From: Owenia fusiformis
Taxonomy: Eukaryota > Annelida > Polychaeta > Sabellida > Oweniidae
Length of the DNA: 64,000 nt
Direction of reading: 5' to 3'
Assembly: GCA_903813345.2 (NCBI GenBank)
Contig: CAIIXF020000012.1
Coordinates: 24,190,184 to 24,254,183 of the forward strand
Below, piece after piece: positions 47,661-60,489 of this stretch (positions within the stretch are counted from its first letter, which is position 1; the number at the start of each line of letters is the position of its first letter). A program made the position numbers and the translations under genes. Below the pieces are notes generated by a model. That model saw only the letters and a list, made by a program, of their open reading frames with translations, made no database searches and was not told the origin of the DNA.

Positions 47661-47849
47661 TTAGACCCACTTTTGAAATTGATGACCATTTTTCAAAAAG
47701 ATGCTCGGATAATTTGCACAACTGTTCTTGCGATTTTTACATTTAACTTTCATGGCAGACTTATCATTGATGGAACGAGAGAAAATAGTTGCACTTACTA
47801 GCATAGATACTACAAGTATCACGGCGAAGATGCTGTGTAGACTGGCCAT
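47661..47849 (-). CDS. Candidate small secreted peptide
   Basis: A 62-residue frame from an ATG at 47847-47849. Residues 1-22 (MASLHSIFAVILVVSMLVSA) form a convincing signal peptide. The short mature part is basic with two cysteines spaced CKNRKNSC, followed by ANYPSIF. It could be a complete peptide (a small disulfide ring) or the first exon of a larger secreted protein; the CxxxxxxCxxY spacing also recalls the start of a ShK domain. No neighbour or splice evidence decides this. Confidence 0.4.
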   Translation of the reverse strand: MASLHSIFAVILVVSMLVSATIFSRSINDKSAMKVKCKNRKNSCANYPSIFLKNGHQFQKWV

Positions 47850-47989
47850 TGTATCAACTTGTATCAAAGTTGCAGTATTTTGTTATATGGTTACCCTGGG
47901 AATGTGAAGATGAACAGGACAAATATAAAAAAAACAAGCCACAGGGTGAACAGAATCGCACCCTTGAACAGAATACACTTAACACTTAC

Positions 47990-48770
47990 CCAGACTGCCT
48001 AAAAACTAATCAGTTCTAAACTTTCCATAAAAACATCTCTAAAATGTTAGGATGAATCCATGAAGCCTGTAAACAACCCTCAAGGGACACGTTTTAAGGT
48101 ATTACCTGTACTTCAGTGTTTCAGCTTTTTTCTACAATTCAGATTTTCCTGAAAAAAATTCTCGTAAAAGATATACTGATGTATTACAAAATATGTGAAA
48201 ATTGGAAAGATTGACCGTTTAGTTATTTCTAAAAAAATTTTTAATTTAACATTTCTCTCAATGGGAAATTCTTTTTTATTTTTTAAAACAAGCCTTCAGA
48301 GACACGATTTTAGGACGAAAAATCCAAAATGGCCGCCTTAACATTTACCAAGAGTGCCGAAAAACTAATCAGTTCTCAAACTTTTATAGGTAGAAACATC
48401 CCTGAGAATTTCAAATGAATCCCTCGAACGGTTTGGCTGGAAACCTGTAGACAAACCTTGACAGACAAGATTTTAGGACGGAAAATCCAAAATGGCCGCC
48501 TTAACATTTACCCAGAATGCCGAAAAACTAATCAGTTCTAAACTTTCATAGGTAGAAACATCCATGAGAATTTCAAATGAAGCCCTCAAACGGTTTGGCT
48601 GGAAACCTGTAGACAAGCCTTGACAGACTCCAAAATGGCCGCCTTAACATTTACCCGGAATGCCGAAAAACTAATGAGTTCTAAACTTTCATAGGTAGAA
48701 ACATCCCTGAGAATTTCAAATGAATCCCTCAAACGGTTTGGCTGGAAACCTGTAGACAAGATTATTCGGG
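47990..48770. repeat. Diverged tandem repeat, 140-160-bp units
   Basis: Blocks AATGGCCGCCTTAACATTTA, CCGAAAAACTAATCAGTTCT, ATAGGTAGAAACATCC and CGGTTTGGCTGGAAACCTGT recur about three times (near 48329, 48491, 48633). A more diverged unit lies near 47990-48090. Confidence 0.8.
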
Positions 48771-48839
48771 ACACCCGCCCGCCCGGCAAACTGATTACAA
48801 TATAGCACCTTAGGGTGCGATAAAAAACGTGCAGAAATT

Positions 48840-50515
48840 CATCTGAGAGTAACCTTCACTTACAGTATACCTTGTTTATACGGTTATCACGCGCACGGGA
48901 TTGTGTGAACATGAACAGGTCATATCCACCCTATGCAGACAGATCGCCTAAAATTACATTCGTATGATGCAAGACTCGACATTCAACAGGAAACTAGAGA
49001 CATTTGTCACCAATGTAGCAAATTGTTTTTACTACTTAAATTTCAAGGTAACTCGTTTTGGAAATGATGGCGGTGATTAAAATTACTATGTGAAGATAAA
49101 ACCGCAACGAAATATTTGGAGATTTTGTGACAAAGTTTGATTTTTCATTGGATTTTTGAAACTTAGGTCATGATAATCTCGAATACTCTACATGTTGCTT
49201 ACAAATACAGAAATCTTAGGATAAATACTTCCGTTGTGCTGATATCATCATAACAGCAGAATGTTTTGGGAACTGGCAGCTTTGTTTACTGTAGAAGTTG
49301 AAGATGCATCATTTCTTGGCACGTGAATATAAACAACTTTCGAATGAGACATCATAATGTAAAACAAGAAGAATTGTTCACTTCCATTTAATGTTTGTAA
49401 AATTAACTGAGGCTTCTAAGATGAAAAATGTTATTAATTTAGTAATTTATCAATATTACCTTGAACTCAATGACACAATCTTAAACTTCTATGGATGTTG
49501 CAGAGTGCCAAAGTTAAACTTAGATAAAGATATCTTGCATTCAATTGAACATGTTTTATAGTAAGGACTGGTGGTAGATTTGACAGGTAAATCACATAGC
49601 CAATGGCAAGAAGTGGTTCCAAGAAAGGGGGAAGTCTAGTCTATTGGGTGACAGTATAACTTTGAATGAAGCCAAGAAGCTATCATATTCAATTAATGAT
49701 GTTTTGTCTTGCTTCCATAGATTCATAAACGTATTGGTATATGATGTCATTTTTATAAAACAATAGGATATGATAAATTGATGGGTGATGATGTACAAAT
49801 TGACCAAAAACCAGTATTTTGTAGGTGAAATATACATTTTGATATATGAAAAACATTGTAATGTAATTGTATAAGGAATTTGCTAACTTTTATTGTTTAA
49901 AATATTATAAAACATGTATTTTGAAGAGATAATGACTTAATGGTTTAAATGAGTAAGGTAAAAAGTTCATGAGAATTGTCTGAACCGAGGTTCTGGGATT
50001 AAGTTATTAATCATACCTGTCTCAAAAGTTTCAACAAAAACTGAAATAAATGGGAACTTTTCAACTTTTTAGAAAATAATGTGGGCAGAAATCTGGCATG
50101 TTGATAATTAATCTTCATATAATTTTTCACACTTCTTTCCGGCCAATTCTTGTTAATGGGTTTTTAGGGAATTTCATTGGATAAGACCCCTTATTTTGGC
50201 GGGGCCCACATAAAAAAATTGGGTATAAAGGGGGCAATTTTGTCTGAAATCCTCGGAACCTCGTTGCGTGAACTCGGGACAAACCAAAAACTGTAAGTAG
50301 CCGATTGAAATGATATTTTTGGACTTTAACTTTTCTTTAATAAATTAATATTTTAAACTATATTTGTTTTCATGTTTTGTAAAAGATAGAGAGACTCAAC
50401 TTCGCCACAATTTCTTTGAAAAACTAAGAAATATACATCACATATCGAATTTTTCAAAATAGAAAAAACATGTATAAGTAGCAAGGCCTGCAGGTCCGAT
50501 TCCCACTTATTAGAA
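48840..50515. other. Intergenic, no gene seen
   Basis: AT-rich. No exon, RNA gene or repeat structure recognised. Confidence 0.4.
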
Positions 50516-50520
50516 TTTAG

Positions 50521-50941
50521 TAACCCCCCTATCACACCAAACAAGTTCTTACCCGTTCTTACCAGTCCTACGAAAACGTCGTAAAACGGGCTCAATCTGA
50601 CTGTGGTCGGGAAATATGCCCAAAATAATGAGCTACTTCGTTCATAAACAGTCTTCGATACGTCCATCTCATTCGCAGTTCGTTCAGGTCGCACCACGTC
50701 GGTGTGCAACGTCGTATAACGCGTCCCTTAGTCTAGAAGGTCATCGTGACCTGATGACAGAACGGTATGGTCGCCATCGAATTTTGAATCGATTCAAAAT
50801 TCTAAATCACATTTCCCGTCCGGGAAAGTCAACGAAGTTCGTAAACAGACCGTAGAAAATTGTAGCTACGTTCATTCCGTTCGCACACAGTTTAAAACCA
50901 GTTTTGAAGAACGCAGTGGCAACTTGCTTGGTGTGATAGTT
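50521..50941. mobile_element. Element with CTATCACACCAAAC ends
   Basis: CTATCACACCAAACAAGTT at the left is mirrored by AACTTGCTTGGTGTGATAG at the right. The interior is locally GC-richer, with TTCGTTC/CGAACG words, and has no transposase. A related start (CTATCACACCAAACTAGTTC) follows at 50972, and a matching end lies at 19275-19316. Confidence 0.65.
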
Positions 50942-51644
50942 ATATTTTTGCTAACTTGTTGATAACCCTACTATCACACCAAACTAGTTCTCACTACGTT
51001 CTCGAAAACGGGCTTCAACTGTGTACGAACGGACTGGACGTACTTAGAACCGTTTGGGGTCTATTTACAAACTTCATCGAACGTACTCGAACAGGTAAGT
51101 CCTCTAGAACTTAGAACATGCTCAAAATGTACTCTTGATCGTCACGTTCTACAATTAAATTGTCTAAATTTTTTGTACACTAAGTGTTTAGTTTACTTGA
51201 TGGATACTGAAGTCACAGAGCTTCAAAGTCATTTTTGAAAATCATTTTTCGCCTCCTGTGTTATTTCAATGGGAGAGGTTTTTTGAAAAACATATATCTT
51301 TGTAGAACCTGAAGAAACGTATCAATCTTTTGTTAAATAAAGTTAGCAAATTCAATTTCCTACCTAACTTGTATTTTTTGCAAAGACCCAGATGGATGGA
51401 CATTCTGTCAAATGACTTGCGGCAAACCTACCATTTCCCATTGGTTAACATGGGAATGTCAATTTTCAAAAATTCATCAAAATCACCAATTTTAGAGGTA
51501 TTGGAAATAAAGTCAAGTTACCTTTCCATCAATATTATTATAAGTATTTTCATTACAGGTTAAGTAAATAAAAATTCAAACGTAAAGGGGCTTTAACACG
51601 TAGTTCAATGGGGGAGCTAAGGTTGCCAAACTTATGGAGGGGAG

Positions 51645-51785
51645 TGTACATGCCATACAGTATATGTCATATATGTCATACATAAATGTCATACATATAT
51701 GCCATATATGTCATATATATATGGCATATACATGTCATATATGTCAAGTATGGCATAAATACATGTCATAAATGTCATCTAAATA
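51645..51785. repeat. Degenerate GTCATATATGTCATACAT tandem repeat
   Basis: Imperfect iterations of TGTCATATA / TGTCATACA words on both strands (TGACATATATG-type palindromes). Low-complexity DNA about 120 bp beyond the 3' end of the BTBD8-like coding region. Confidence 0.75.
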
Positions 51786-51905
51786 TGTCCCACAAAATGC
51801 TTAAATGGTTGACAGAAATGTTATAGCTTTTCTGCTTTTATTAATAAATATCGAAAACAGATCAGACCACTGATAATGTTAACATTCATTTCACCATAAT
51901 GGCTC

Positions 51906-54900
51906 TCAACTCGTAATCACAGTGTAAATTGGAATAAGATCACATATAAAGAGGCAAGGTTCTGCCAATGTCTCTAGTTCTACATTTGGAATCACAAACT
52001 CATTTTGATCTTGTAATTGTTCATCAGTATTGTCTTCAATGTCATTACATATGGGCTCTTGATCAGCAACAACTGGTTGAGCTTTGTTTGTAATATTATT
52101 GTTTGGTTCATGTTTATTTGTGGGCTTGGTTCTATTTGTACTACTAACTTTGGAGACTTGTTTTCTAGATTTCACTTCTCTGGTTTGTGGTGCTGTATTT
52201 TTAGCAGTTGGCTTTGGCTTGGTTTTCTGAAAATACAGAACATTAGGAACTGCAGTGTTTTCTTATTATCTAAGTTTTTGCAAGTACATGGTCCTATCCT
52301 CCATTAATATGACCGTGTATTCAAGGCCTGTAGCCAGAAGGTTTGGGGTGTTTGAGCGAAACCCCTCCCCCTGCCAAAAGATTCTTTCAAAATCATGCAG
52401 TTTTTCACAATTCTGAGCATTTTCCATGTGATTTTGTGCCAAAGCTGTCAAATGTGAATCCCCCTTGAATTTTGGAAAAGTGAACCCCTTGGCAAAAGCT
52501 GGCTGCAGACCTGTACCCTACATTGTATAGGAAACATTGGATCTAAAGCACATTGGAATACAAAAACATCTTACATATACATGGTCAACAAGTCAATTTA
52601 TGTGAAAATATTTAAATGAAAATTTGGACCACGTTCTTTCTGCATTGATATATAAATTTCTACAGTAGTCTGGCTCCTTACCCTTGCCATACTTGATAGA
52701 ACTGGCCTTTGGGCTGTCTTTGGTCTTGCACCTGTCACACAAACATACAATGCAGCTGAAACAAAGAGATAATATCATAAAACACGTAGATGTACATGTA
52801 CAGGAACAAATAATGTGTAAATAATGTTTTACTGTACTAGTGAAATCATTAGAAGTGCAGTGGATCATTGAAATGTTAATAATGAAATAGTTTAAAAAGA
52901 GATAATAGAATTTTGCATGTTATAATTGATTAATGAAAACAGTAAATGAAATCCTGTGCTCAGGGCTGATGTGAAAAGTTCAGTCCACCACATTGTGGAT
53001 ACAATCCACGGCTCCACATTTTTCGGATGAGTACTCTATTCCACCATTGAGGAAGTTTTGGCTAATGAAAGCACTGAATGAAATCCTGTGTTAAGCTTTG
53101 GAATATGTGTACATCACTTCAAAAAGCAAACGGTTCAGAACTTTTGGATCAACCCTCGTACATATGTTCCATTACCTTCTTTGATGTCTTTCTGTTCCTT
53201 CTTTGACAATAGATCCCAGTGTTCAGAATCAACTAAATATGCGGCATTTGCGATCAATACTGTCCTGCACTTTGCATGTAGTTTTTCAGCCAGGTCTGTA
53301 AGTTCCTACAAATATACATTCAACAGTGGCAAATCATGCAATATACGCCGGGGGATGGGGGGGGGTACTGGTCAGTACTGGGTCCAATATGTGGCACAAA
53401 TTATGTAGCACCAAAGCACAGTAGTAATGGTGAATAAATGATAATTAGACAGAGTTACACAAAACAGGTCTTTTTGGATGAGTATTTGCAAAGTTATTTT
53501 CATCATCATCTGACTTGGTATGAAACCATTTGTCTTAAAAATAATTTCGCAATTACTCAGATGCGAGTAGGTAGTTATTAGTTTCGCCACCAAGTGGCTG
53601 ATTCGGGGGAATTAACATGACAGGGTATTAGAAAATTCCCGTAAACTTGAATATGCATCAGTTTTAATGGTTCACTTTTCATATTACCTTTATGTATCTA
53701 ATAGTATATACAAATTAAAATATGTCCAGTAAAAGAAAATATTATCTGCCAAACACAAGAAAATATATTTCACTTTTTGTGGTTTTACAACATGGGCTCT
53801 ATGGGGAATCTCCCCGACCTAGAAGTCACATTTTCAAAGAAAATTAAATTTTCAAATTTGATAAACTCTTTTCAAAACCACATTTCTAAATGTAATTTTA
53901 CATGTAGATTCCAAATATGACATCAGTTTGACTGACTCATGACTTTTTAATGACGTAAATCAAGATTATTTCTACTCGCATCTGGGATATTGGATGGCTT
54001 GGAATCCCCCTTGTGATTTGTTCTATTGTATATATTAAAACTTTAGCATAATGTTTAACATACAAAAGTGCATCAACTCTCTTAACAACCCATGGGTGTA
54101 TTTAGCAAGCTATGAGGCAACTCCTTCACAAAAATGTACCAAATTGAAATTGTTCATTTCAACATTCTTTCATCTTAAATTGTGGAAAGTTTTGTCTTGC
54201 CTTTTTTAACTTGCCTCATCAATTGAACCCCTGTGACCCTATACAAGGAAATATAGAATATTTTACCTGAGAGGCAAAGATCAGTTGAGCCTCACCACGG
54301 GGAGACAGATTTCCATACAAGCACTTGCAATGTTCTTTGATAGATCTAAATGCAGCATAGGTTTGGCACATTTTCTCTCTGGGCATGGCATTCAGTGCTG
54401 CACTAAAATGGGAATCTATCCAAGCAATCATCCATGATGTATGCTAAATAAATACAATAGTAAATACAGTTAAACCTCTGTGCATTGAACACCTACGGAC
54501 ACATAAAAATGTGTTCACTGTAGGTAGGTGTACCCATGGGTTTTCAACTAATTGAAAGCCCATGGTGTACCACTGTACATTACAGAGAGGGTGATTTATA
54601 CAGAAGTCAGTAGAGTATGTGCGGAGGAAGCCTGTCCACTAGAGAGGTGTTCACTAGATAAAGGTGTTCACTAAGACATGTTTTTCCTGAACAAGGCATT
54701 AAGATGCGAAATGTCACCACCTGCCATTTTTTACAGACACCAACCGCCATTTGTTACAGATCATAAAAAAGTTGGAGACCACAACAATATGTCACTACTT
54801 CTGGTGTTGACACGGTGACATAACAATAATAAATACAACAAAAGCAGAATATTTTATATGGGTTAATGATTTTTCTTTGCATATGAATGTCTAGGCTCAA

Positions 54901-57900
54901 GAGTAATATTGGAAACCCTTGTGTACACGCCCCTAAAATAATGAGAAAAATTAATGTTGGAGGATACTGGTCATGGTCATTTAAAATACTTACATTATCA
55001 GTCAAGCAGAAGAAGCTACTTGCTACACTGTCTATATTGTTTCTCAAGAACACCTCAGTTTTCGACTTGAGAACATCTATGTGTTGTCTTACAATGTCTG
55101 CCCAACGAATAAAGGGAAGTCTCCCTTCAATTGTACTGAGGTCATTTATAAGACCCACAATGCTATTCCTGCTCTGCAAATACATGTACATGTATGTTTT
55201 TAATGTATGTACATGTATGTTTGTTTTTTCTACAGATTAGAAAGTGGCTTGATCAGGGTACCTTTGTTTAGCTCTCAAGCTCATTTTTGACAAGTAACTT
55301 TCTAGAAAAATATTTTACTTTAATCTATTATTTCATAATCTTATCCAAAGCATAGTCTACTTGTACTTACGATGCTTTCTATCAACCTATTGCAGGATTC
55401 TTCTCGGATTTCCTGGGGCAGCTGGGAAAATGCCTTGTTTGGCCAAACTCTAACATAGTGAGTTGTTATCCATGCCACAGCAGGTGTCGCAATCCCATCA
55501 AGACAATATATCCTGGCTAGAGGCAGCACCTTTGGCACCCCCACAATGCAACCTTGACAAGGGGTCTGAAATTTATGTTTGCCATTGATACATGTACATT
55601 TCGATTTTCGACATGCTGCTATTTATTGACCCTGTTCAAAAAGTGGTAAAATATATTCGTTAAAATATTCAAGACTCCATGCAAAGTTTGAAAATATGTT
55701 CTTATTATTCATTTACTATTTTCTATGACTTTTAAAAGTTATTTTGGAGACTTTTGAAAAAAAAATTAATAACATGTCCAATAATCATTGCATTTACTTC
55801 AGGAAAGAAATGGCAGAAATCCCTTATCATACAGAATTCCACTGTCTCTTTCAATCCATGTATAGCATACATGTCCGCTAATATGACAACATCTGTAAGT
55901 GGGCAGTTTGGGGAGACATCTATTGTTCCACCATACAAGTAAATTAGTGCCTGGTCGAGTGCTGCAGGTGTTACACTAAAATACAAATCAAGATAGATCC
56001 CTGCCCCATGATAACTTTTTGTAATTTTAGGTTCATGTAATTAATAACTAATTATTGTATAATGAAATTTTATTTAGTCGATATTGACACTATATCATTA
56101 TGGAAGAATGCATTGTTCAAAATTAAAATATTTCAGTGAAATATTGAAATAACAATTCCTAAATTTTCTGTTTTCTGTTAGAAGACAGAATGTTCAAATA
56201 TACAGGGTGGTCCGAAAAAATGGGACACCCGTATTTCAAAAATAAATATCTTTTTGGACCATCCTGTACATGTATGGGCCATTTTTGTATTTTTCTAAAA
56301 TCCTGTCCTATCAAGCTACAAGATGTCCGTAAAATATGTTAGAAGTGTGGGACAAAAAATGAAAAACATGTTGTCTGAACATACCCCATTAAAGAAATTG
56401 TTTGTTTTTCTGCTTCATTCCAGTTTCCACTTAGCATCATTGAAAAGTATTCACTCCTACAGCTTAATATACATCTGAAATAGCATAATTTTATACCCAC
56501 ATGATCTTATATTATTTTGGAATAACATTATTTTATATATGTCTGGAATAAATAATTTGACATCTTGAGTATTAACATTATTCAATATCTAAAATAACGT
56601 AATTCTTTATCTGAAATACCATAATTTTATATCAAGAATAACATGATTTTTGTAATAACATAATTTGAAATCTGGAGTAACTTTATATGGAATAACATTG
56701 AATACCACCTGCTACATGTATCTAGTGGGATACCTTTGAAATAACATCATAGACAACTGATATACAGCTAGTTTCACCTGTGAACTCTAAATTCTTCATC
56801 TCCTGCTACAAGTGAGACATCTGTATATCTACCAGACCTATACAGCGCTACAAGGTCTCTTCCTAGTGTTGAATATGCCTTATCCCCTACTAAGGTGATT
56901 TTTCCATTTGCAGGATCACTATCACATGAATTTACATTTTTGCAGTTAACAGTTTCTTTATTTGTATCGCTATATCCATCTTTTTCAGTGTGTTTATGTC
57001 TCTCAGAGTGACCTTGTGTCTCTGAGTGTCCTTCTGTCTCTGATTGTCCTTGTGTCTCTGATTGTCCTGGTGTCTCTGAGTGTCCTTGTGTCTCTGAGTG
57101 TCCTTGTGTCTCTGATTGTCCTTGTGTCTCAAAGTCTCCTTGTGTCTCTGACTGTCCTTGTGTCTCAGAGTCTCCTTGTGTCTCTGATTGTCCTTGTGTC
57201 TCTGATTGTCTTTGTGTCTCTGATTGTCCTTGTGTCTCAGAGTCTCCTTGTGTCTCTGACTGTCCTTGTGTCTCAGAGTCTCTTTGTGTCTCTGACTGTC
57301 CTTGTGTCTCTTGGTCTCCTTGTGTGTCTGAGTGCACTTGTTTCTCCAAGTGTGTTTCTGGAGGTCCAACTTTCTTAGAGGGGTAAATATTCAAATCATC
57401 ATTTTCCCACACATATGAACTGAGGAAGTTGCTGTCTGAAGTCCCTGTATATAGCTCTCTGCAAGAAAATGTATGCATGTACCTCCTGTATTTCAATGTG
57501 TAATGAACACCAGTTGAAAGAAAGAGATGACACCATAAACCGATGACACAAAGGATGACACTAAATTGAACTTTATGCACCAAATGTTATGATATTTTGT
57601 TTGGTCACATGTATACCTATTGTCATGTCTACCAAGATTGCCCCATTAGACCATCCATAAAGTATAAAGTTTGGTCATGAAATTTGTTTTTATACATTAT
57701 TGATGTTAATTTTTAATATGTACTACGTTTGAACCTAACACCCTGCTTGCTTGTGTATGTGACATATTATTTTGTTTTTTTTAATCAAAGAATAAGTTCA
57801 CAATCAAATAAGGAGTTTCATATACATGTAGCTTGCTTTTGATTCCATTGTTTTCCTTTTCTTTTCACCGTAATTTGATTTTCAATTTTATGTATTTGTA

Positions 57901-59748
57901 AGGATTGATTCTAAAGACAAATTGTAAAGTAGTATATTGCATGTGGTGACATCTCTGCATGAACTACATGTACTTCATCATAAAATTTACATGCTGAATA
58001 ATTACAAAATATTGACAAAATATGAAACAATTAAGATGAGATACACTAAATTGACAATTCTATTACATTCTATCATTATATTCCACTACTATTTTAGAAT
58101 TACAGGTGTCATCCTTTTTCTGCTAGTGTCATCCTTTTTCTAAGTGCCATCCTTTTGTGGTGTCAGCCTTTTCTTCCAACCAAATGAACACATGTATAGT
58201 GATCCAGAGAATGTATTTAGCATACAATATGTAATTTGTTCAAACAATACTGATCATATAATGATCTCTATGAAGTGTATCTCAATATTTAGGAGCAAAC
58301 AATGCTCCATAGTATGTATCTCGGCATACAATATACAATTATTTTAGATATGCTTCATATACTGTATGCCTATAATGAAGTATACATTTACCTAAAGTCT
58401 CTAAGTGGATCACTGTTGTGAGTTGTACAAGTCAGAGAGGGGTGTGCAGTCGAGAGGTTTGATTCCTCTAGAAAGAATTCTCCTAAATTTGGATTGTTCT
58501 GAAACATTCTGAAGAAATATTTTTATTTAATCATACTGTAAATCAATCAGTTGATGACTCACACTGTACACCCAGGCCCGTAGCCAGGATTTTTTCAGTT
58601 TTCAAAAATTTCAAGGGGGGGGTTCACATTTGACAATTTTGGCCCAAATATGGCTAAAATCACCTGAGAAGTGCTCAAAATGGTGAAAAACTGCATGATT
58701 TTGAAAGAATTTTTGGCCTGCGAACCCCCCCTGGCTACGGGCCTGCACCGTATATACATATATTATGCACATCATTAAAATACTCAAATCTGATTGGTTA
58801 AGAGCTGCAGGGTCTATATTGCCATACATGGCAGCAAGATCTCGTTCTATCCAGTATTAAAGCAATGAGATCTCCAACCATCCCGTATGCCAGAATACCT
58901 ATCCTCGAAAAAAAAGACTAGGCTCGGCTTCTGTTTTAGTAGACCCATTCTTTAAAATAAAGTATTTCTTGACAATTTAACACCATCTTTTATTTATCTG
59001 CAGTAAATTAATGGTAGGAATATGATATTAACCAAGGGAGGTGCATAATAATTCGCCTCGCCTAGTATTTTTTTCCTCGGATACAATGTAGGTATTCTGG
59101 CATATCCACCTCGTGGTCATCCAGTATTTGTTTAGTACTTGACTTTACATGTATATCCTATGGAATTGGTATATGGAGGGATGACAATATATAATCATTA
59201 TCATTGTCAGGCAAAAACAATATTTTATCTCGATCATATTCTGATTGGATATGGGTTAAATTTCATATTCATGAGAATCGTTTTAATTTTGAGTTTAACT
59301 TTTGCCAAGGGTGAACTGAAGAGGAGGGAAAACCCCATGATTCAATTGATGACATACGATTTCCTCCTTCGCGCACCTCCTTTTGTCGAAAAAGTACCCT
59401 CCATCTTGGTTTTCAAAGTTTTCAAATTGACCTAGTTTTAAACCATTATAAGCATATGTCATCTTTGAACCCTGGGGTTTCTCCCCCTCTTGGTGAACTG
59501 CATTGGCATTTGATGATATTTTTCAGCCTCAAATCAAGTCTAACTCACCTGGCCCAAAGGATGGCTTTATGTAGTTGTATAGGCCTGCCATCTATATGTA
59601 CAGTTACATCAGAGTGTTCCTTGGTCTCATAGAGCTTTAGGATGTCCTCTTCCAATTGGGCAGCAGTAGCAGCAACCAGTTTGTTGTGCTCCCTTTCAGA
59701 CTTCTTTCTGATCTTACAATACCCTGACTTCTCTACTGGTCTCGCCAT
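51906..59748 (-). CDS. BTBD8: BTBD8-like double-BTB protein, 11 exons
   Basis: Minus-strand exons in order: 59549-59748, 58392-58508, 56778-57458, 56385-56474, 55798-55975, 55371-55565, 54994-55173, 54267-54443, 53176-53305, 52682-52731, 51906-52226. All have GT-AG borders and agreeing phases; 772 aa. BTB1 starts [18 protein letters not shown] and ends near FRELYTG, shortened or diverged in the middle. A hydrophilic tract of about 20 six-residue repeats ([12 protein letters not shown] type, about residues 148-274) separates it from BTB2 ([20 protein letters not shown], then [10 protein letters not shown]). A BACK-like helical region follows ([26 protein letters not shown]). The tail is basic then acidic. 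Two BTBs plus this C-terminal arrangement fit BTBD8, a cytoplasmic protein whose vertebrate form is extended into a clathrin-adaptor-binding region, not seen here. A polyadenylation signal (complement of 51837-51842) lies just downstream. Confidence 0.8.
52323..52513. mobile_element. MITE, GGCC(C/T)GTAGCCAG family (diverged)
   Basis: AAGGCCTGTAGCCAG and CTGGCTGCAGACCTGTA ends around AACCCCTCCCCC and GTGAACCCC words, related to 58573-58745. It lies in the last intron of the BTBD8-like gene. Confidence 0.55.
54715..54830. repeat. Dispersed repeat shared with 2690-2800
   Basis: CGCCATTTGTTACAGA, TTGGAGACCACAACA and ATATGTCACTACTTCTGGTG match the earlier copy in order. Intronic in the BTBD8-like gene. 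Confidence 0.5.
56203..56266. mobile_element. 64-bp mariner-type MITE
   Basis: CAGGGTGGTCCGAAAAAATG at the left and TTTTTGGACCATCCTG at the right, flanked by TA on both sides. Little remains between the terminal repeats. Intronic in the BTBD8-like gene, close to exon 4. Confidence 0.8.
56985..57336 (-). repeat. 18-bp coding minisatellite in the BTBD8-like gene
   Basis: On the coding strand the unit reads roughly (C/G)A(G/T)(T/A)C(A/T)GAGACACAAGG and encodes (Q/D/H)SETQG. About 20 units, in frame because 18 is a multiple of three. Both other strands and frames stay open, giving spurious ORFs. Confidence 0.9.
57600..58380. other. Intron 2 of the BTBD8-like gene
   Basis: AT-rich intronic sequence. 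GTGTCATCCTTTTTCT words recur at about 58107-58150. No extra exon seen. Confidence 0.5.
58573..58745. mobile_element. MITE with CAGGCCCGTAGCCAG ends and 4-bp duplication
   Basis: CAGGCCCGTAGCCAGG / CCTGGCTACGGGCCTG inverted ends with CACC on both sides (58569-58572, 58746-58749). Non-coding, intronic in the BTBD8-like gene. Confidence 0.8.
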
Positions 59749-59867
59749 TGATCTATTCTAGGGAAAAATTATTTTTTATCTAAGTTACAGCTGTAATGTT
59801 AAGACTGCTTAACATTGTTTAAGAGTTGAACCTGGAAAATAAGAAATCAAAGGACCATTCTGTAATA

Positions 59868-60378
59868 CAGGCCTGTCAACTTGGGAACACCTAACATGAG
59901 TGACTTGGAAATGTTGAACACCTTCCCTCAAAATGTTGACACCTTGGTCCAATTCTGAACACCTTGATCCAAATTTTGAACACCTTGGTTTAAATTTTAT
60001 TACATCTTGCCAAATTTTGAACACCTCAAATTTTTCGCGATCGCTACGCTCGCGTTTCAAACATCCATCAACGGGGGGGGGGGGGGGGGGGGGGGGGGGG
60101 GTAGATACGAAAAATTTAGAACGGAATGCGTGACATATACATAATTCGCGTGAAAAGTCCGAACGAAATGCGTACATTTTTTTCCGGCGTTCGTATTTTT
60201 GCTGTGTAGACGATCTTTTTTAGAAATTTTTTCTACAGAAATATTTTTGCTTGACAATAACCAGGTAAAATGCGTATTTGCGTGACATTTTCTGTCACGC
60301 AAAAATAACTGGCGTGACTTCAAATTCTTCAGCAAATGCGTGACAAATACGCAAATTGCGGGACAGTTGACAGGCCTG
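59868..60378. mobile_element. Element with CAGGCCTGTCAACT ends, 6-bp duplication (copy 1)
   Basis: CAGGCCTGTCAACTT at the left and AGTTGACAGGCCTG at the right. GTAATA lies on both sides (59862-59867, 60379-60384). It contains a degenerate direct repeat (TTTTGAACACCTTGG words), a long G-run near 60073-60101 and TGCGTGAC repeats. It interrupts an older MITE copy (59838-59867 plus 60379-60460). Confidence 0.85.
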
Positions 60379-60489
60379 GTAATAATATATAGAAAATATA
60401 TTCATATTGCATACGAATGGCATTTGTATATCTTGGATAGCTTGTTAATAATAATAACTGTCTGGATACATGTAGATATCGATATCTAA

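Noticed and set aside
56932-57378. Two further long ORFs over the BTBD8-like repeat exon
   Set aside because: They are shadows of the 18-bp coding minisatellite; only the frame that joins BTB1 and BTB2 exons in phase is real.
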